A stretch of DNA of 64,000 nt. Origin: Clitopilus passeckerianus. Lineage: Eukaryota; Basidiomycota; Agaricomycetes; Agaricales; Entolomataceae. The position numbers and the translations under genes are program-made. This document shows positions 47,628 to 58,751 of this stretch, one piece after another. The DNA is taken from assembly GCA_944990035.1 (NCBI GenBank), contig CALYLX010000136.1, positions 868,001 to 932,000 on the forward strand, given 5' to 3'. The notes beneath the pieces were generated by a model. The model was not told the DNA's origin, did not search any database, and worked only from the letters and a program-made list of their open reading frames with translations. Every line of letters starts with the position of its first letter. Within the stretch, counting starts at the first letter, position 1.

Positions 47628-49845
47628 TTAAGCAATCCAATAATACAGCCGCCAGATAATCCCTGCCTTCCCAGATACCCGATTCTTTCTTTTCAAGTTG
47701 TCATCCAAGTCCTCTTCAACCTCCTCATACTCGTCTTTGAACAAATCAACTGTATCAACATCCACGACGTCAAAGTACCATTGAAGGCGCTTTATGAGGG
47801 TATTGTTGGACAGCGCTAGTGCACGCCCGGGATATCGCCGCCTGACTACGAGGAGCCAGAAGGAGAACATAACAATCATGACGGGAATTTCAATGTAGAA
47901 GGAGACGAAGTCTACGGCAGTGAACTTGGGTATCACAGATGACCAGCCTTGCACTGCGACGGTTGTGAGTTTACCACCCGGTTCACGACATTGTTCATGA
48001 CATACCAATAATCATGAAGGCCACGGCCAAAATCTGCATGGGTTTGAGTATGATACTTTCCACGGAAGGTTGAGAAGGAACTACTGACCACAAAGGGTGG
48101 ACCCCAGCCCCAAGTCCATTTAGCACGGAATTTGAGTTCTTCAAGAGATCGACCTTGCTTTACCCAGGCTTTGCGGAATCTCCAGCTCGAGAAGCCAATT
48201 GATAGCCAAGCAATCTACAGATGAATGAGATGGGGACCCGGATGTATGGTTTCAGAACAGGAACCAACCTGGTTGGACACGCCGACGATGTTTTGAAGCC
48301 AGGTCCACAGTTGACCACTTCCAATAAAGCTACTTCCGAAACAGAGAATACTGATGCTGCTTGTAAGTAGGAGAGCTGGCAAAGGAATGCCATTCTTCGT
48401 GGTCCGAGCAAACAGGCGCGGGGCTTGCGGTGGCTCAGTGACGGCAAGACCTGAAGTACCTAGATTCAGTGGATGCAGAAGAGAAGAATTGAATGTAATG
48501 TACCGTAGAGCACTCGCGTTCCTGCGAAGAGGGCGTGGTTTCCAGCAGAGAGAACCGAGGTCAGAATGACTGTGTTCATGAAGGAGCCCGCAACATCTAT
48601 CTCAAGAGTTAGCGACCTTGTGAGGCGAGACAGAGGCATTCACCCACGAGATCCTGCTTGCTGAAAGATGATTGTAAATGGCGATGTAGCCGTTGTCTTG
48701 TTCGAGAGGTCGGGGTAGTCCCAGGGCACTTCATAAGCTGTTAGTTTCCTGTGCCAGCAACACGACGTGATGGATTACCGTTGAGCCCAATGAGAAGGAT
48801 AGTAAGAACATAGAATATAATGATGCTGGGACGAGTTCAAAATCTTCTCGGCAGACACCAGGCATTGTTGTCAACTCACCGCCAGAAAACGAATTTCACC
48901 ACCCTTGGCATATTTTTCGATGGATTCTTTGTCTCTCCAGCCGTAATTCCCAAACTCTCTGTACCGCCAACTACGACGGGTTAGATGCCACCCAGACTTC
49001 ATGATTGTCGCACTCACAAGCAAAGCTTGCCGTTACAAAGACACTCGCGAACCCTCCGAAACCACCAACGAAAGGTGCACCAGGGATCCGCCAGTTATGT
49101 CCGCCGATGTATTGGTGCTCTGGGTTCACGCCAGCATTGACAATGATACCCACAATGATAAAGATGATGATTGTTACGACTTTCAATGAAGATAGCCAAT
49201 ATTCTGTACAGTTCCGACGTGAGACAAGTAAAATAAACCAGGAGGAGGCAACTCACCTAGTTCTCCATACGCTCTGACATGAATGGCATTTACTCCCACC
49301 AAAAACACCCAGAAGAGAAGACTGATGACCCATGAGTGCCATGGAGTCCAGTATTGCAGCAGAATCTGCGCTGCTGTAAGATCCGACGCCACCGACACCG
49401 CGTCATTGAACCAGTAATTCCACGAGAGCGCAAACCCATAGGATGGGGACATGAACCGGGTTGCATACGCGTTAAACGACCCAGCAACCGGGTACTGAGT
49501 AGCCATCTCCCCCAACAATAGGAGAGTCACCCAGACCACGAAGCCGACAATGCAGTAGCATATGAGAATACTCGCCGGTCCTCCCTTCGCAAGTGAACGT
49601 CCTGTACCAAGGAAAAGACCAGTTCCAATCGTTCCTGCAATGGCTATCATCTGCACCTGTCTTGCAGACAAGCCTCGGTGCAGTTTCCTCGGTGCATCAG
49701 GTACACTCTCTTCTACGGACTGTGTGGTCGTTCCGTCCCGAGGGTGTAGATCCACAGTGCCATATTTCGACTTCACGGAGTCTGCACTGGTGCTGATCTT
49801 GTCTATAGACGCTGGCCGCGAGGAGCTGGGTCCTGGAGCAACCAT
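47628..49845 (-). CDS. Amino-acid permease (APC superfamily, YAT family)
   Basis: A plasma-membrane proton-coupled amino-acid importer. The soluble N-terminus (MVAPGPSSSRPASIDKIS) has Lys that could be ubiquitinated. TM1 has the signature GLSARQVQMIAIAGTIGTGLF (core GTIGTGLFLGTG). FALSWNYWFNDAV, ASFAYGGTESLGITAGETKN and SGQLWTWLQNIVGVSNQIAW are family motifs. About twelve membrane segments are visible over ten or so exons. The C-terminal cytoplasmic tail is acidic and ends KAGIIWRLYYWIA. Substrate class cannot be read; resemblance is to general or basic amino-acid permeases. Confidence 0.88.
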
Positions 49846-50216
49846 GGTGGTTGAAAGAAGGCTGCGGCACCGAGACGAGAAGACCAAAGTAGCTTCTCCA
49901 CCGAGAAAAAGAGTTTGGGTTTTATTGCCGGAGGTTTACATCTTTGGTCAAGCTCCGTTGTGGCGTTTGAATGGCGCAATTTACGGTCATAATCCATCAA
50001 TGCTGAAATTTTGATTAACCTTGATCGAGCATGATGAACACTCCTCGAATCGCTTGGCGGCTACACCTGGGCTGGGGTATAAGGTCGTTCAATTGACAAC
50101 AAATAAGAGCTATGGCCCGGTTACAGAAAATAGTCGATATTAGATAGTTCGTATTAGATGTCCGGTGACCCGTGCAGAAAAAGTCCGCCCATGTATTCGA
50201 ACTGGTATATGGTCCC
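49846..50216. other. Intergenic region upstream of the permease
   Basis: 371 bp between the permease start and the guanylyltransferase stop, both on the minus strand. It should hold the permease promoter. I see no recognisable nitrogen-control motif cluster. Confidence 0.4.
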
Positions 50217-51935
50217 CTAAAGCAATTGCCTCCATCCAGCATCCTTCGTCTTCTTGACGAGTCGCTTGACTTCCTGCGAGCGAGCTCTGGTGGTCACGAG
50301 GAGAGTGTCGGGCATATCAACGATGACGAGATCATCGACGCCAAGGCATGCAACCAGCCTGCCTGAACCAGGAACGATGATACCACCCGCGACTTGCTCG
50401 GTAAGAACTGGTGGAAAAGTTAGTAGACTGTGTATAGCATGAGACTGCATCTGAAAGCTTACCAAGTTGATTATCACCCAAAATACGAGGCTGGTTCAAT
50501 TCAGCAGGCAACAGATCGGCAAGAGAGGAGAAGTCTCCAACATCATCCCAACCTGAAGAGCGGTCAGAACAGGAAGCCACTGCTCAATATCAAGTCTGCT
50601 TACCGAAAGTGGCAGGTACCACAGCTACTCGGCCCTCAGCAGCAGCGGGCTCTGCGACAGCATTGTCGATGGGGATCTTCTCCAAACCGGGCCAGACGTC
50701 GGAGAGGACTGTCTGCCTTTGAGCTTCATCATCCCAAACAGAGGCGATCTTGACAAGTCCTTCATGGAGTTCCGGCTTATACTCCTTAAGGAGCTCCAAG
50801 AGGAAGCTGGCTTTGGTGACGAACATTCCAGCGTTCCACCTGTAGTTTCCAGTCGCGATGTAAGATGCTGCAGTGCGTGCATCGGGCTTCTCCTTGAAGC
50901 TAGAAACGAGGCGAGCATTCGGCGCCTCTTTCATTTTGAGATGTTCCCCAAGGCGGACGTAACCGAAACCTGTGGACGGGTGGGACGGGGCAATACCAAT
51001 GGTGACTAGATAATTGTTCCTAGCGACTTCGACGGCCTCAGCTACGGCGGACAAGAACGCGTCGTTGCCTGAAATCATATGGTCCGCAGCGAATGAACCG
51101 ATCACCGCTTCGGGGTCGCGCATTGCAAGAATCGCAGCGGCCAAACCTATAGCAGCCATGGAATCCTTTGGTCCGGGCTCACAAATAAGGTTGTGAGGGA
51201 GGAGATCTGGAAGTTGATCACTAATGGCTTTGACATGTCCCGGTCCAGCAACTACTGTCGTTCGTGAGGCCGATGACAATGGGAGAAGACGATCCCAGGT
51301 TGCTTGGATCAAGGAACGTCCACTCAGAGTGAGATCGAGAAGGAATTTGGGGTGTCCTTCACGAGAAAGAGGCCAGAGACGAGTGCCTGCTCCACCGGCC
51401 GGGATGACAACATAGAAACCTGGTATATCACGGCTTCCGAATTGGAAACTGGAGTGTGAATTGCCGCCGAGGGGGGAAGGGCGGAATGGTGACTCTGGTG
51501 GCATTGTCGCACTCAAAGTTGGCAAACTGTGGGCCATGAAAGGAGATATCTTGACCGGCCTCATCTGAGGGCTTGGGGGTGCAGGAGTCATGAATCCTGG
51601 GGTCGTGGTTCGAGACAGATGGAAGTTGTACTGCAGCATGTGGCTTAAGCATGGCGATGACGGGATGGGTATGCTGGTTTACCTGAAGACCATCGCGAAT
51701 TTGGCGCTCAAGGTTCGCATTCTGAAGCCTTAACTCTGTACATTCCTGACGAAGATCCGAAATTTCCATTTGCTACAAAATAATGACCGTAAATTGCTTG
51801 AAGCAGCATTTTCACCATCAATGAACTGACCGTCTTCTGCATCATTTGCAGAATCTGCTGGAACATAACATCGACGCTAGGTGCGGCAGGAGCTTGACCA
51901 GCAAGCTGGGCTGAGAGTGCACTGGCCGGAGACAT
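50217..51935 (-). CDS. Bacterial-type mannose-1-phosphate guanylyltransferase with coiled-coil N-terminus
   Basis: A nucleotidyltransferase that would make GDP-mannose from mannose-1-phosphate and GTP. The catalytic start is FYVVIPAGGAGTRLWPLSRE followed by HPKFLLDL, the GGAGxRLWPLSR form found in bacterial ManC-type enzymes rather than the YGTRLRPLT form of eukaryotic GMPP. FAADHMI, GYVRLGE, SFKEKPD and GNYRWNAGMFV are further matches, and WDDVGDFSSLADLL sits in its usual place. The N-terminal 70 residues (MSPASALSAQLAGQ, then ISDLRQECTELRLQNANLE) form a short coiled coil, spliced in by two introns. Ends KKTKDAGWRQLL. Origin by transfer is possible but not shown here. Confidence 0.82.
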
Positions 51936-52186
51936 GGTGGTCAGAAAGGAGGATCTCAAGGCGCTGAGGGGTTGTGTGCACGATTTTAGCTCGTTGCCTG
52001 CTATTCATAGAATTATCGCCGGATCGGGTATTTCCGACTAACCTCCACGTGACTACCAAGTTACCAACATATGTCCGACAGCCAGTATGAATTTCTCTAG
52101 CGGGTATACAGAGACCGTTCCAATTGCAATTGTTTCAACTGTCATGTATTCAGTGCTCTAGGCGCTCAAGGCAATTTTACACCGCG

Positions 52187-53285
52187 TCAATCTTCATCAC
52201 TTTCAAACTCAATCGCTTCATATTTCCTGGCTTTCTTGGCAAGATGAACTCTTGCTACCGGCTTCGGGGCAGGTGCAGGGGTCTGAGATTTTGACTTTGG
52301 TGGTATAGACTCTGCAGAACGAACGTGTTAACAAAACCAGAATAACACGATCATCAAACCTGGCCGTACTGGACACCCCCGATCCTTCCGCTGTTCGCGC
52401 CACGTTCTGGGCAGGTCGCGTTTTGACAGATTCACGCTTATGTTCCGTAGCCAGTGCCGGTGTGTCCCTAGACGTCTCCTTGTCTTCGTCTACACGTGGG
52501 GATGGAGCGCGCCGTGGATTAGAGGCAACCGTTCGTTCAGCTCCAGGTTTCGTTGCTACAGATCAGTGGGTATCCTCGTCAACTTTGCACATTTTATCAT
52601 CTCATCATGGTCAAATCTTTACCTTGTACATCAAAGGTGGGTATGAAAGAGGAGGCTGCGTACGGGTCAGGGTGGAGCCGACATTTCCTTGACTGGGCCT
52701 GTAATGCTATCTTTAATTTTCGGCGGGTAAGTGGTGTGCAATCTCGCGTGAAGAGCGGAAGGGTCCTTGCCTCAAGGAAAATATTTGTAGCGTGAGAAGC
52801 AGCATCCTCTGAGTTCATCTCCTCAAGAGGCATATGAATGGGTTTTTTCGAAGTCGGACCGAACGTAAGCTACACAAGTCCACGTTTGTGAGACGTTTTC
52901 AAAAAGGAAGCAAAGGCATGCACATTGATCTTCGCCCCTTTTTGGGAGTCCAGTCCCCAACTTGTAGGTCCCCTTGAGTGATCGTTTCTGCCAATTTCTC
53001 GGCGAATGCTTCCAAGAGTTTGTCCGACGATTTAGCTCCCTAATGACTCGTTGAACAAGGCCAAATAGGGAGAACTAAGACACGAGAGAGACTAACAGCA
53101 ATCTGCAGGATGTCATGTTTAGACCAAGAACCACGCCACCACCTTCCCTCTGGTCCCGAGAGGCCGAGGTGGATGTACCATTTATCAGAGACAGTGGATA
53201 GGATCACAAATCGGTAGACGCTCTGATATATGACTTGCACGAGTTCGTCCAGGCAGGTGAAGTTTCCCAGAACATCAGTCGACAT
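52187..53285 (-). CDS. Candidate PAXX/XRCC4-superfamily protein
   Basis: Not a family I can name with certainty. The N-terminal globular part (MSTDVLGNFTCLDELVQVIY, WYIHLGLSGPEGRWWRGSWS, KINLTFGPTSKKPIHMPLEE) is beta-rich with a Trp pair. It is followed by a helix (DAASHATNIFLEIALQAQSR), a disordered linker with KRESVKTRPAQN, and a short acidic end, KYEAIEFESDED. This order (head, helix, basic linker, C-terminal aromatic-acidic tip) recalls the NHEJ factor PAXX, whose last residues bind Ku. The intron at 52711-52770 would use a GC donor (GCAAGG); it is a multiple of three, so read-through is also possible. Confidence 0.5.
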
Positions 53286-53616
53286 GTCTTCCTAAAGCGC
53301 TGAAATTTCAAAGGTGAAAGTAGGAGATAGCAATAATCGGTCACAAGTCACTTGAGATCAACGAAACGTGTATGGAAGTTATAACCTGATTGGTCCCAAT
53401 CAGCGGGCATTAGCATAAACAGATAGTACTACATAGGCTACGGGATATACACTGAACGAAATGAAACCATGGTATTGTAAAAGATGGAAGGGAAAGAAAA
53501 TATGTAGGAGAGAACGTGACATAAATTGTCCCAGATAAGCCATTCCCTTCATCAGAGCCTGCCAGTAAACGTAAGAGGGAATATTCATCGCAGAGTTCAT
53601 CAAAGAGAAATTATCT
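53286..53616. other. Intergenic region
   Basis: 331 bp between the PAXX-like start and the G-alpha stop on the same strand. Nothing is recognised apart from the flanks of the two genes. Confidence 0.4.
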
Positions 53617-55867
53617 TCACATAAGGCTTCCCTCCATCAGATTCTGCCGCAGTACCATATCTTTGACGTTACTCAAAATATGTTGAGTAGACTTGGAGTC
53701 CTGGAACATCGGATGAGAAGAATGTTCAATCAAGGGCCAGGATCGGACTTACTGTTACTGTGGTAAGGTGGCAATAGAAAGTTCTCGAGCGGGACGAGTA
53801 CTGCCTATGGATATTGGCTGGTAGGGTATCAGGAGATGGCTCATGAAGCTCGACGTCACTACTTACAGAATTTCCTGATGAGGTCTACAGAAGACGCGGG
53901 TCCAGTCAGCAAAAGAAGAAAGTCGTTGGTGGAGAGCAGTCACGCACATTTGGACGTTGATTCAAAGTCATTTTGTCGATTGCCATACGAAACAACATAA
54001 TGGCCGAATGAAACGCCAGAAGCAAGTTTATCTGCCGGGATGCTCGTATTAAGTCGACTATTGTTAAGAAAGCTACCAGAATGCACACCTTTGAACAGGT
54101 CAATTTTGTTGAGGAAAAGCACGATCTCGGTGTCTTTCAGAAGCGGGTTCTTCACGATAGCCTGCCATAATAGTATGGAGTCCTCCTATCATTCATTAAG
54201 TCTGTTAGCACTGCGATACAAGGTATCCAATAGCCAATATTGTACGAACCAGACGGTTTACATTAGGATCTTCTGCGAGGGTCTGTTCACGATTCCGAAG
54301 TTCAGAAGTTGGACCGTGGTATGTATGTCATCTGAGATACGCACCTCGTCGAAGCCCGAAATCGGGGCAAGGAAGATGATCGCATCCATGTTATCGAAGA
54401 AGGGCACCCATGCAGCTCGCTACGAGGAGATGAGGTCAGGAGTAGGAAACACTGCCAAGGCACGTACATTGGAGCGGGCGCCGCCCACGTCAAACACTCT
54501 CCAATCGTGGCTGACCATATTTCCAGCTGCGGAAAGGGTGAGATTGAGATGCTGTGAGTCAAGAATAGGGACACGTACCGCCTTTCAGTTGGAATCGGTG
54601 CTCCGACACACCAAGGGTCTTTAGTCGAGCTTTCAGAATGTCGTCTGGTCGCAGTTATTTAGCATTATACCAGGCAAAGAAGCGGAGGCTTACCGTCAGT
54701 AGGTACATATTTTAGCGATGTAACTCGGGCAAGCTCGTCGAGGAAACTGGCATGGGTGTGAGAAAAGCCTATAGTGGGCGCAAGGGAACGTCGGGAACTC
54801 ACAAACCCGACTTCTCCTGCAATCTAATCTTCTTCGCCTGCAACAACTTCCTAATCGTGGGATCATTCCATAGAGTCTGCATATCCTCCGCGCAAGCATT
54901 TAAAATATGGCCAGGATCCTGTGGATCCGCAAAGTCAATATTCTGGCTATCAAAGCTCTCCCTATTTTGGCCTGCTAGTAGTTTGCTGAACGCATTCTTC
55001 CAAGGCGCAGTAGAGTTCACAGCAATTTCAGCCCTGGTCCGCCCAGTACTGCCGTTGCCGTTCGTAGCAAGGTCAGGCAGGTTGGTTACAGGTGCTAGGT
55101 GAGTTGCCTCCCAATCATGAGTCGACCCCGCTGGGCTCAGCCTACGGAGGAGGGCTTCTTCGACTTGCTGAAGGGGGGAGAGGCGCATGCGGAGAGTGAG
55201 GTGTTCAGAGGTGAGATTTGGTAGAGAGCCCCGCTCGGACGGGGATGCGGAATGGGCTTCTGACATTGTGTCGAGGATCATGCGGATGGAGCGGACGACG
55301 TTGAGCTGGACGACGGCTCGCCATGATGCTCGTTCCGCCTTGAAAGCCTACAGAAGAAGGGATCATTATGGGCAGTTATGGTCTCGAACAAGTTACCAAA
55401 CTCACCTTATCAGAATGGAATAACTGGAAATCTATGCGTCAAGGTAATTAAGTAGGGTCCTCAGGATACTCAGCACGTTTATTACACACTTTTGAGCGTC
55501 GTGGATTTGCCTATTCATAACGGTCACTAACAATTCTATTTCGAGCTAGGAGACCGGCGGAAGGCAAGCTTACCTGACTCGCTTTGCCCTGCAACGTATT
55601 GATTTGCAATATTAGTCGCCGGAAGCGATGAATTGAACAATAAAACGCACCCAACAGCAGGATTCGAACGCACTTCGTCTTCTTATTGGCTTGCCTTTCG
55701 CGGTTGATTTCCTCGTCAATAGCAGCTGACCTTAGTTGCGCCTGCCTCTCGCTCTCCAACCTTATTGCTCTCTCCTGTTCGGTTTCGTTGGGCGGCGGTG
55801 CCATAGCTCTGGTGAGTGGATCATCGTCCAGGTTCGTCAAGTCAGACTTTCCACGACTTCTGACCAT
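53617..55867 (-). CDS. Divergent heterotrimeric G-protein alpha subunit
   Basis: A G-alpha of the expanded basidiomycete type. The N-terminus (MVRSRGKSDLTNLDD) lacks the MGxxxS myristoylation signal. The P-loop GQSESGKST is assembled from three exons. A long insertion (about 150 residues, SPSERGSLPNLTSE to HLAPVTNLPDLAT) lies in the helical domain. Switch I has the catalytic Arg and Thr in ILKARLKTLGV. Switch II reads DVGGARSN, with Ala where the catalytic Gln is normal. NKID is intact. The TCAT position reads FYCHLTTVTD and the C-terminus is NLMEGSLM, unlike the receptor-coupling tails of canonical subunits. Fourteen or so short exons. Confidence 0.85.
55574..55588 (-). other. 15-nt microexon in the G-alpha P-loop
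   Basis: The minus-strand exon GGCAAAGCGAGTCAG sits between an AG acceptor and a GTAAGC donor. It encodes QSES of the P-loop, with split Gly codons at each side. The next exon is also tiny (55490-55510, 21 nt) and completes GKSTTLK. Confidence 0.75.
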
Positions 55868-56387
55868 GGTTTTGGCTGGGAGGAGTGAAAAGAGTGGCAA
55901 CCAAGGAAAAGGGATGAGATATAGCAGTGAAAGCTTGGTGTTTCCCACCTGTGTGTCCACAGTCTGTCCGATCATCAAGTCATCGTCTTACATGGACATT
56001 TGGATATAGATCATCATGAACCCATCATTCCTGCTAGCAACCCTGATTGTGTTGCCGGATTATAGTCGTCGGCGTCCACACTATCCGCCTTTTAGTCGAC
56101 CCTTGGCCTGATTCAGGTCATCCTTTCGTGGACTGACTGTGGCGTGCAGAGTCAAAGTGCCTTAACTTGGTCTTTAAAGGTACTTCCACCAATAAACGTA
56201 GAGCGTAAGCGGCAATTCTTTCAAGACACGGGGAGCTTTTTTACTTCCGAGTCGGTGACCATCAAGTGCAAGTGTTTATGTTGTCAAGAAGTATCCATTT
56301 TCAATTAAAATTACATTGCACAACGTGTCGCGTGCAGATGTATAAACTGATAATACAATTCAAGTAATGATTGACAGATTATTATGT
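55868..56387. other. Intergenic region upstream of G-alpha
   Basis: About 520 bp between the G-alpha start codon and the stop of the next minus-strand gene. No gene or repeat is recognised. Part of it is 3' UTR of the LEA-like gene. Confidence 0.45.
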
Positions 56388-57236
56388 TCATGTGTGCCTC
56401 TCAGCCCGCTTCTTGACATCATCAGCAGAATCAGCGACTTTCCCAGCTGCATCTCTTTGGCATCCTCAGCTTTCGACTTCCCCCATCCCAACCAACTAAA
56501 CCAGCCTTCCTTCGCCTGCTGGCTCTTCTTCTCGGCAGCTTCCCTTCCTTCCGCTACCTTGCGGTCGGCCGCATCTCGCGATTCACGATACAAATTTTCG
56601 GTAGAATCCCGAGCGTCGCGAGCTGATTGCTGCGCAGATGACTTGTACGAATCGTACTTGGTCTGAGCATCATTTCCGAGCTGACGTGCGCGATCCTCAA
56701 CTTCTTGGATCTTCCCGTCAACAGATGCCCGAGCAGAAGCGAGCTTGTCCTTGCTGGCAGCCTGCATGAATACATCATCAGAAATGACATCACATCAAAG
56801 CAGAACAGGCGGAGAACGCACCTTTGCCTCATCGTACTTCTGCTGGCCTTGCTGGTAGGCGTCGTCTGCACGGGCCTTACCTGCTTGGATAGCCTCGCGG
56901 GCTTTGCGAGCAGCTTCTTCCTCATCTTGTTTGGCTTTCTTTTTGAGGTCGACGGGCTCTTCAGCTTCCATAGCATAATAGTAGTAGACACCACCAGCAG
57001 CGAGAGCCAGACCAGTGACAATCAGCGGAGTATTGCTCTTGTCTTTAGGCTTAGTTGCACCTGGACCTGCAGGAGGGGGAGGGGGAGGAGCAGTGGCATA
57101 AGACCGCCTTGGTAGCTGATCACATCAAGATAAGTGGCGAGCTCGCTATCTGTAACGACGATAAACGTACCGATCGGGTCACGAGACGAGTAGCAGGAGC
57201 AGTACGAGCGATACGAAGAGCTTGAGAAGTGAACAT
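56360..57236 (-). CDS. Mitochondrial single-pass protein with LEA-like helical repeats, frame shifted near the end
   Basis: Not a named family. The presequence MFTSQALRIARTAPATRLVT is Arg-rich with no acidic residues. After an intron come LPRRSYATAPPPPPPAGP and one membrane helix, TPLIVTGLALAAGGVYYYYA. The rest is a hydrophilic Ala/Lys/Asp/Gln helix with 11-residue-like periodicity (ARADDAYQQGQQKYDEAKAA, AQQSARDARDSTENLYRE), then WFSWLGWGKSKAED. As read the end is an odd KSLILLMMSRSG tail with stop at 56360. One frame over it reads AAGKVADSADDVKKRAERHT with stop at 56388-56390, fitting one missing A (TTT at 56456-56458). Layout suggests an inner-membrane protein. Confidence 0.65.
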
Positions 57237-57370
57237 GATTGTGAATTATTTAGAAACTGGAATTTGGCTTGCCATTTATTGGAATCTGGCGTGACGAATG
57301 ACGACAATGACGTAGGGGATACTGGATTGAGGAGTCACGTGGCAGTGTCATCTTTTTATCTCCAGCAATC

Positions 57371-58501
57371 ATGACGGCGGAGACCATCAGAGTAATCTTG
57401 GTGGGTGTAGGGTGCGTAACTAAACATTTATTCGACTTTGGATCTAATTTTATGACAAAAGAGGAGCTACTTGCTCTGGAAAAACAACTTTGGCTAAACA
57501 TCTCAGGCGTATTTTACCAGATAGTGTCATCATCCACCAGGATGTGAGTCCAGTCATCACGAAATTTGATTGTTGACTCAATGTGCCATAGGACTTTGCT
57601 CCAGTTCGTGATCCCTCTTGCTTTCAGAATAATTCATCTTCCAACACCCGAATAGCCCCAGGAATTGGTTCCCTATCACCCTGTTCATAATGTCCAGGAT
57701 TGGGATGCCCCAGCTGGTGCCATCGAATGGCAGCGGATGGTTACTTTCCTAAGAGAAGTGAAGAAGACTGGCGTTATACCTCCTGATCATAGAAGCCATG
57801 ATCATCTCAACGAACAGAAAGATGTCAAGATCGATAATTCTGCAAAGGACCGATGGATCAAGATCTTTGAAGACCTCAAGGCAAAGGCCCAAGTGCAAAA
57901 GCACGAGAAAGTAGTCTGGGGCCTGGTCGATGGTTTCCTGCTATACTGGCACAAGGTATGTATTTCGGCCGATAGTAGAATGTATGTACTCACGATCCTC
58001 GAGGATGTTATCGATACACTTGACGTTCGATTCTTCCTGAGAGTGCCCGAACCCGTTCTCCGCCAGCGTAGGCACGAGAGACATGGATACCATACAGCTG
58101 GTAAGGATGTCAACCGATCATTCTTATCCAATCCATCCTAATTATCTTCCTTTCTATTTCTCCGTTCCTCTTTCCCTCGACGCGGCCTCCTTTGTCTGGG
58201 CATTCATGTATTTCCGCTCGTCTGGCCCCGCGTTATGTCCGCGTAAATAACCTCAATGTCCGAACATGGAGTCCAATCCGACCCAGAGGGAACCCTATGG
58301 CGCGATCCTCCAGGCTATTGGGAACAAATTGTATACCCAGCATACATAGAAGCGCACACGGATGTTTTCGAAGGCGGCGACATAGATTCCGGGAAACCGA
58401 GCTCAAAGGTGCCGGATTTGACTGTGATAGAGCCATTGAAGATGGGAATGACCGAGGTTGTAGACCGGTGCTGTGAGGAGTTGCAGACGAGAATAATATG
58501 A
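57371..58501 (+). CDS. NRK1: Nicotinamide riboside kinase
   Basis: NRK enzymes phosphorylate nicotinamide riboside to NMN for NAD salvage. The start MTAETIRVILVGV spliced across a GTGCGT intron gives the P-loop GGATCSGKTTLAKHL. SVIIHQDDFAP, NVQDWDAPAGAIEW and WGLVDGFLLYW follow, then DVRFFLRVPEPVLRQRRHER (lid region) and GTLWRDPPGYWEQIVYPAY, which is a strong NRK hallmark. Ends CCEELQTRII. It starts 135 bp from the divergent LEA-like gene, so the two probably share a promoter. Five exons. Confidence 0.9.
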
Positions 58502-58751
58502 ATTCAGTTAGACACATTCAGCCAATAGAATATCCCATGTTTCTCAGAACTTGGCGATGGAAAGATCGCCGACGGAAAGGCAAAGAGATCTGGACCTTTG
58601 TACCGGGTAAATGTCCAAATTAAGAAAGCACAGAATCACATGTCGGACCGGGACCGGCAACGCATGCTTACTATTAAAGGGCCTCCCAAGACGAACTCAA
58701 CTCACGCTCTCCTTAGTCTTTAACCACATCTCCATCTCTGAACGAAAAATA

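Noticed and set aside
55658..55672. GATTCGAACGC, which reads as GTTCGAATCC on the minus strand and looks like a tRNA B box
   Set aside because: It falls inside the first G-alpha exon (encoding CVRILLLG). No matching acceptor or anticodon arms are found around it.
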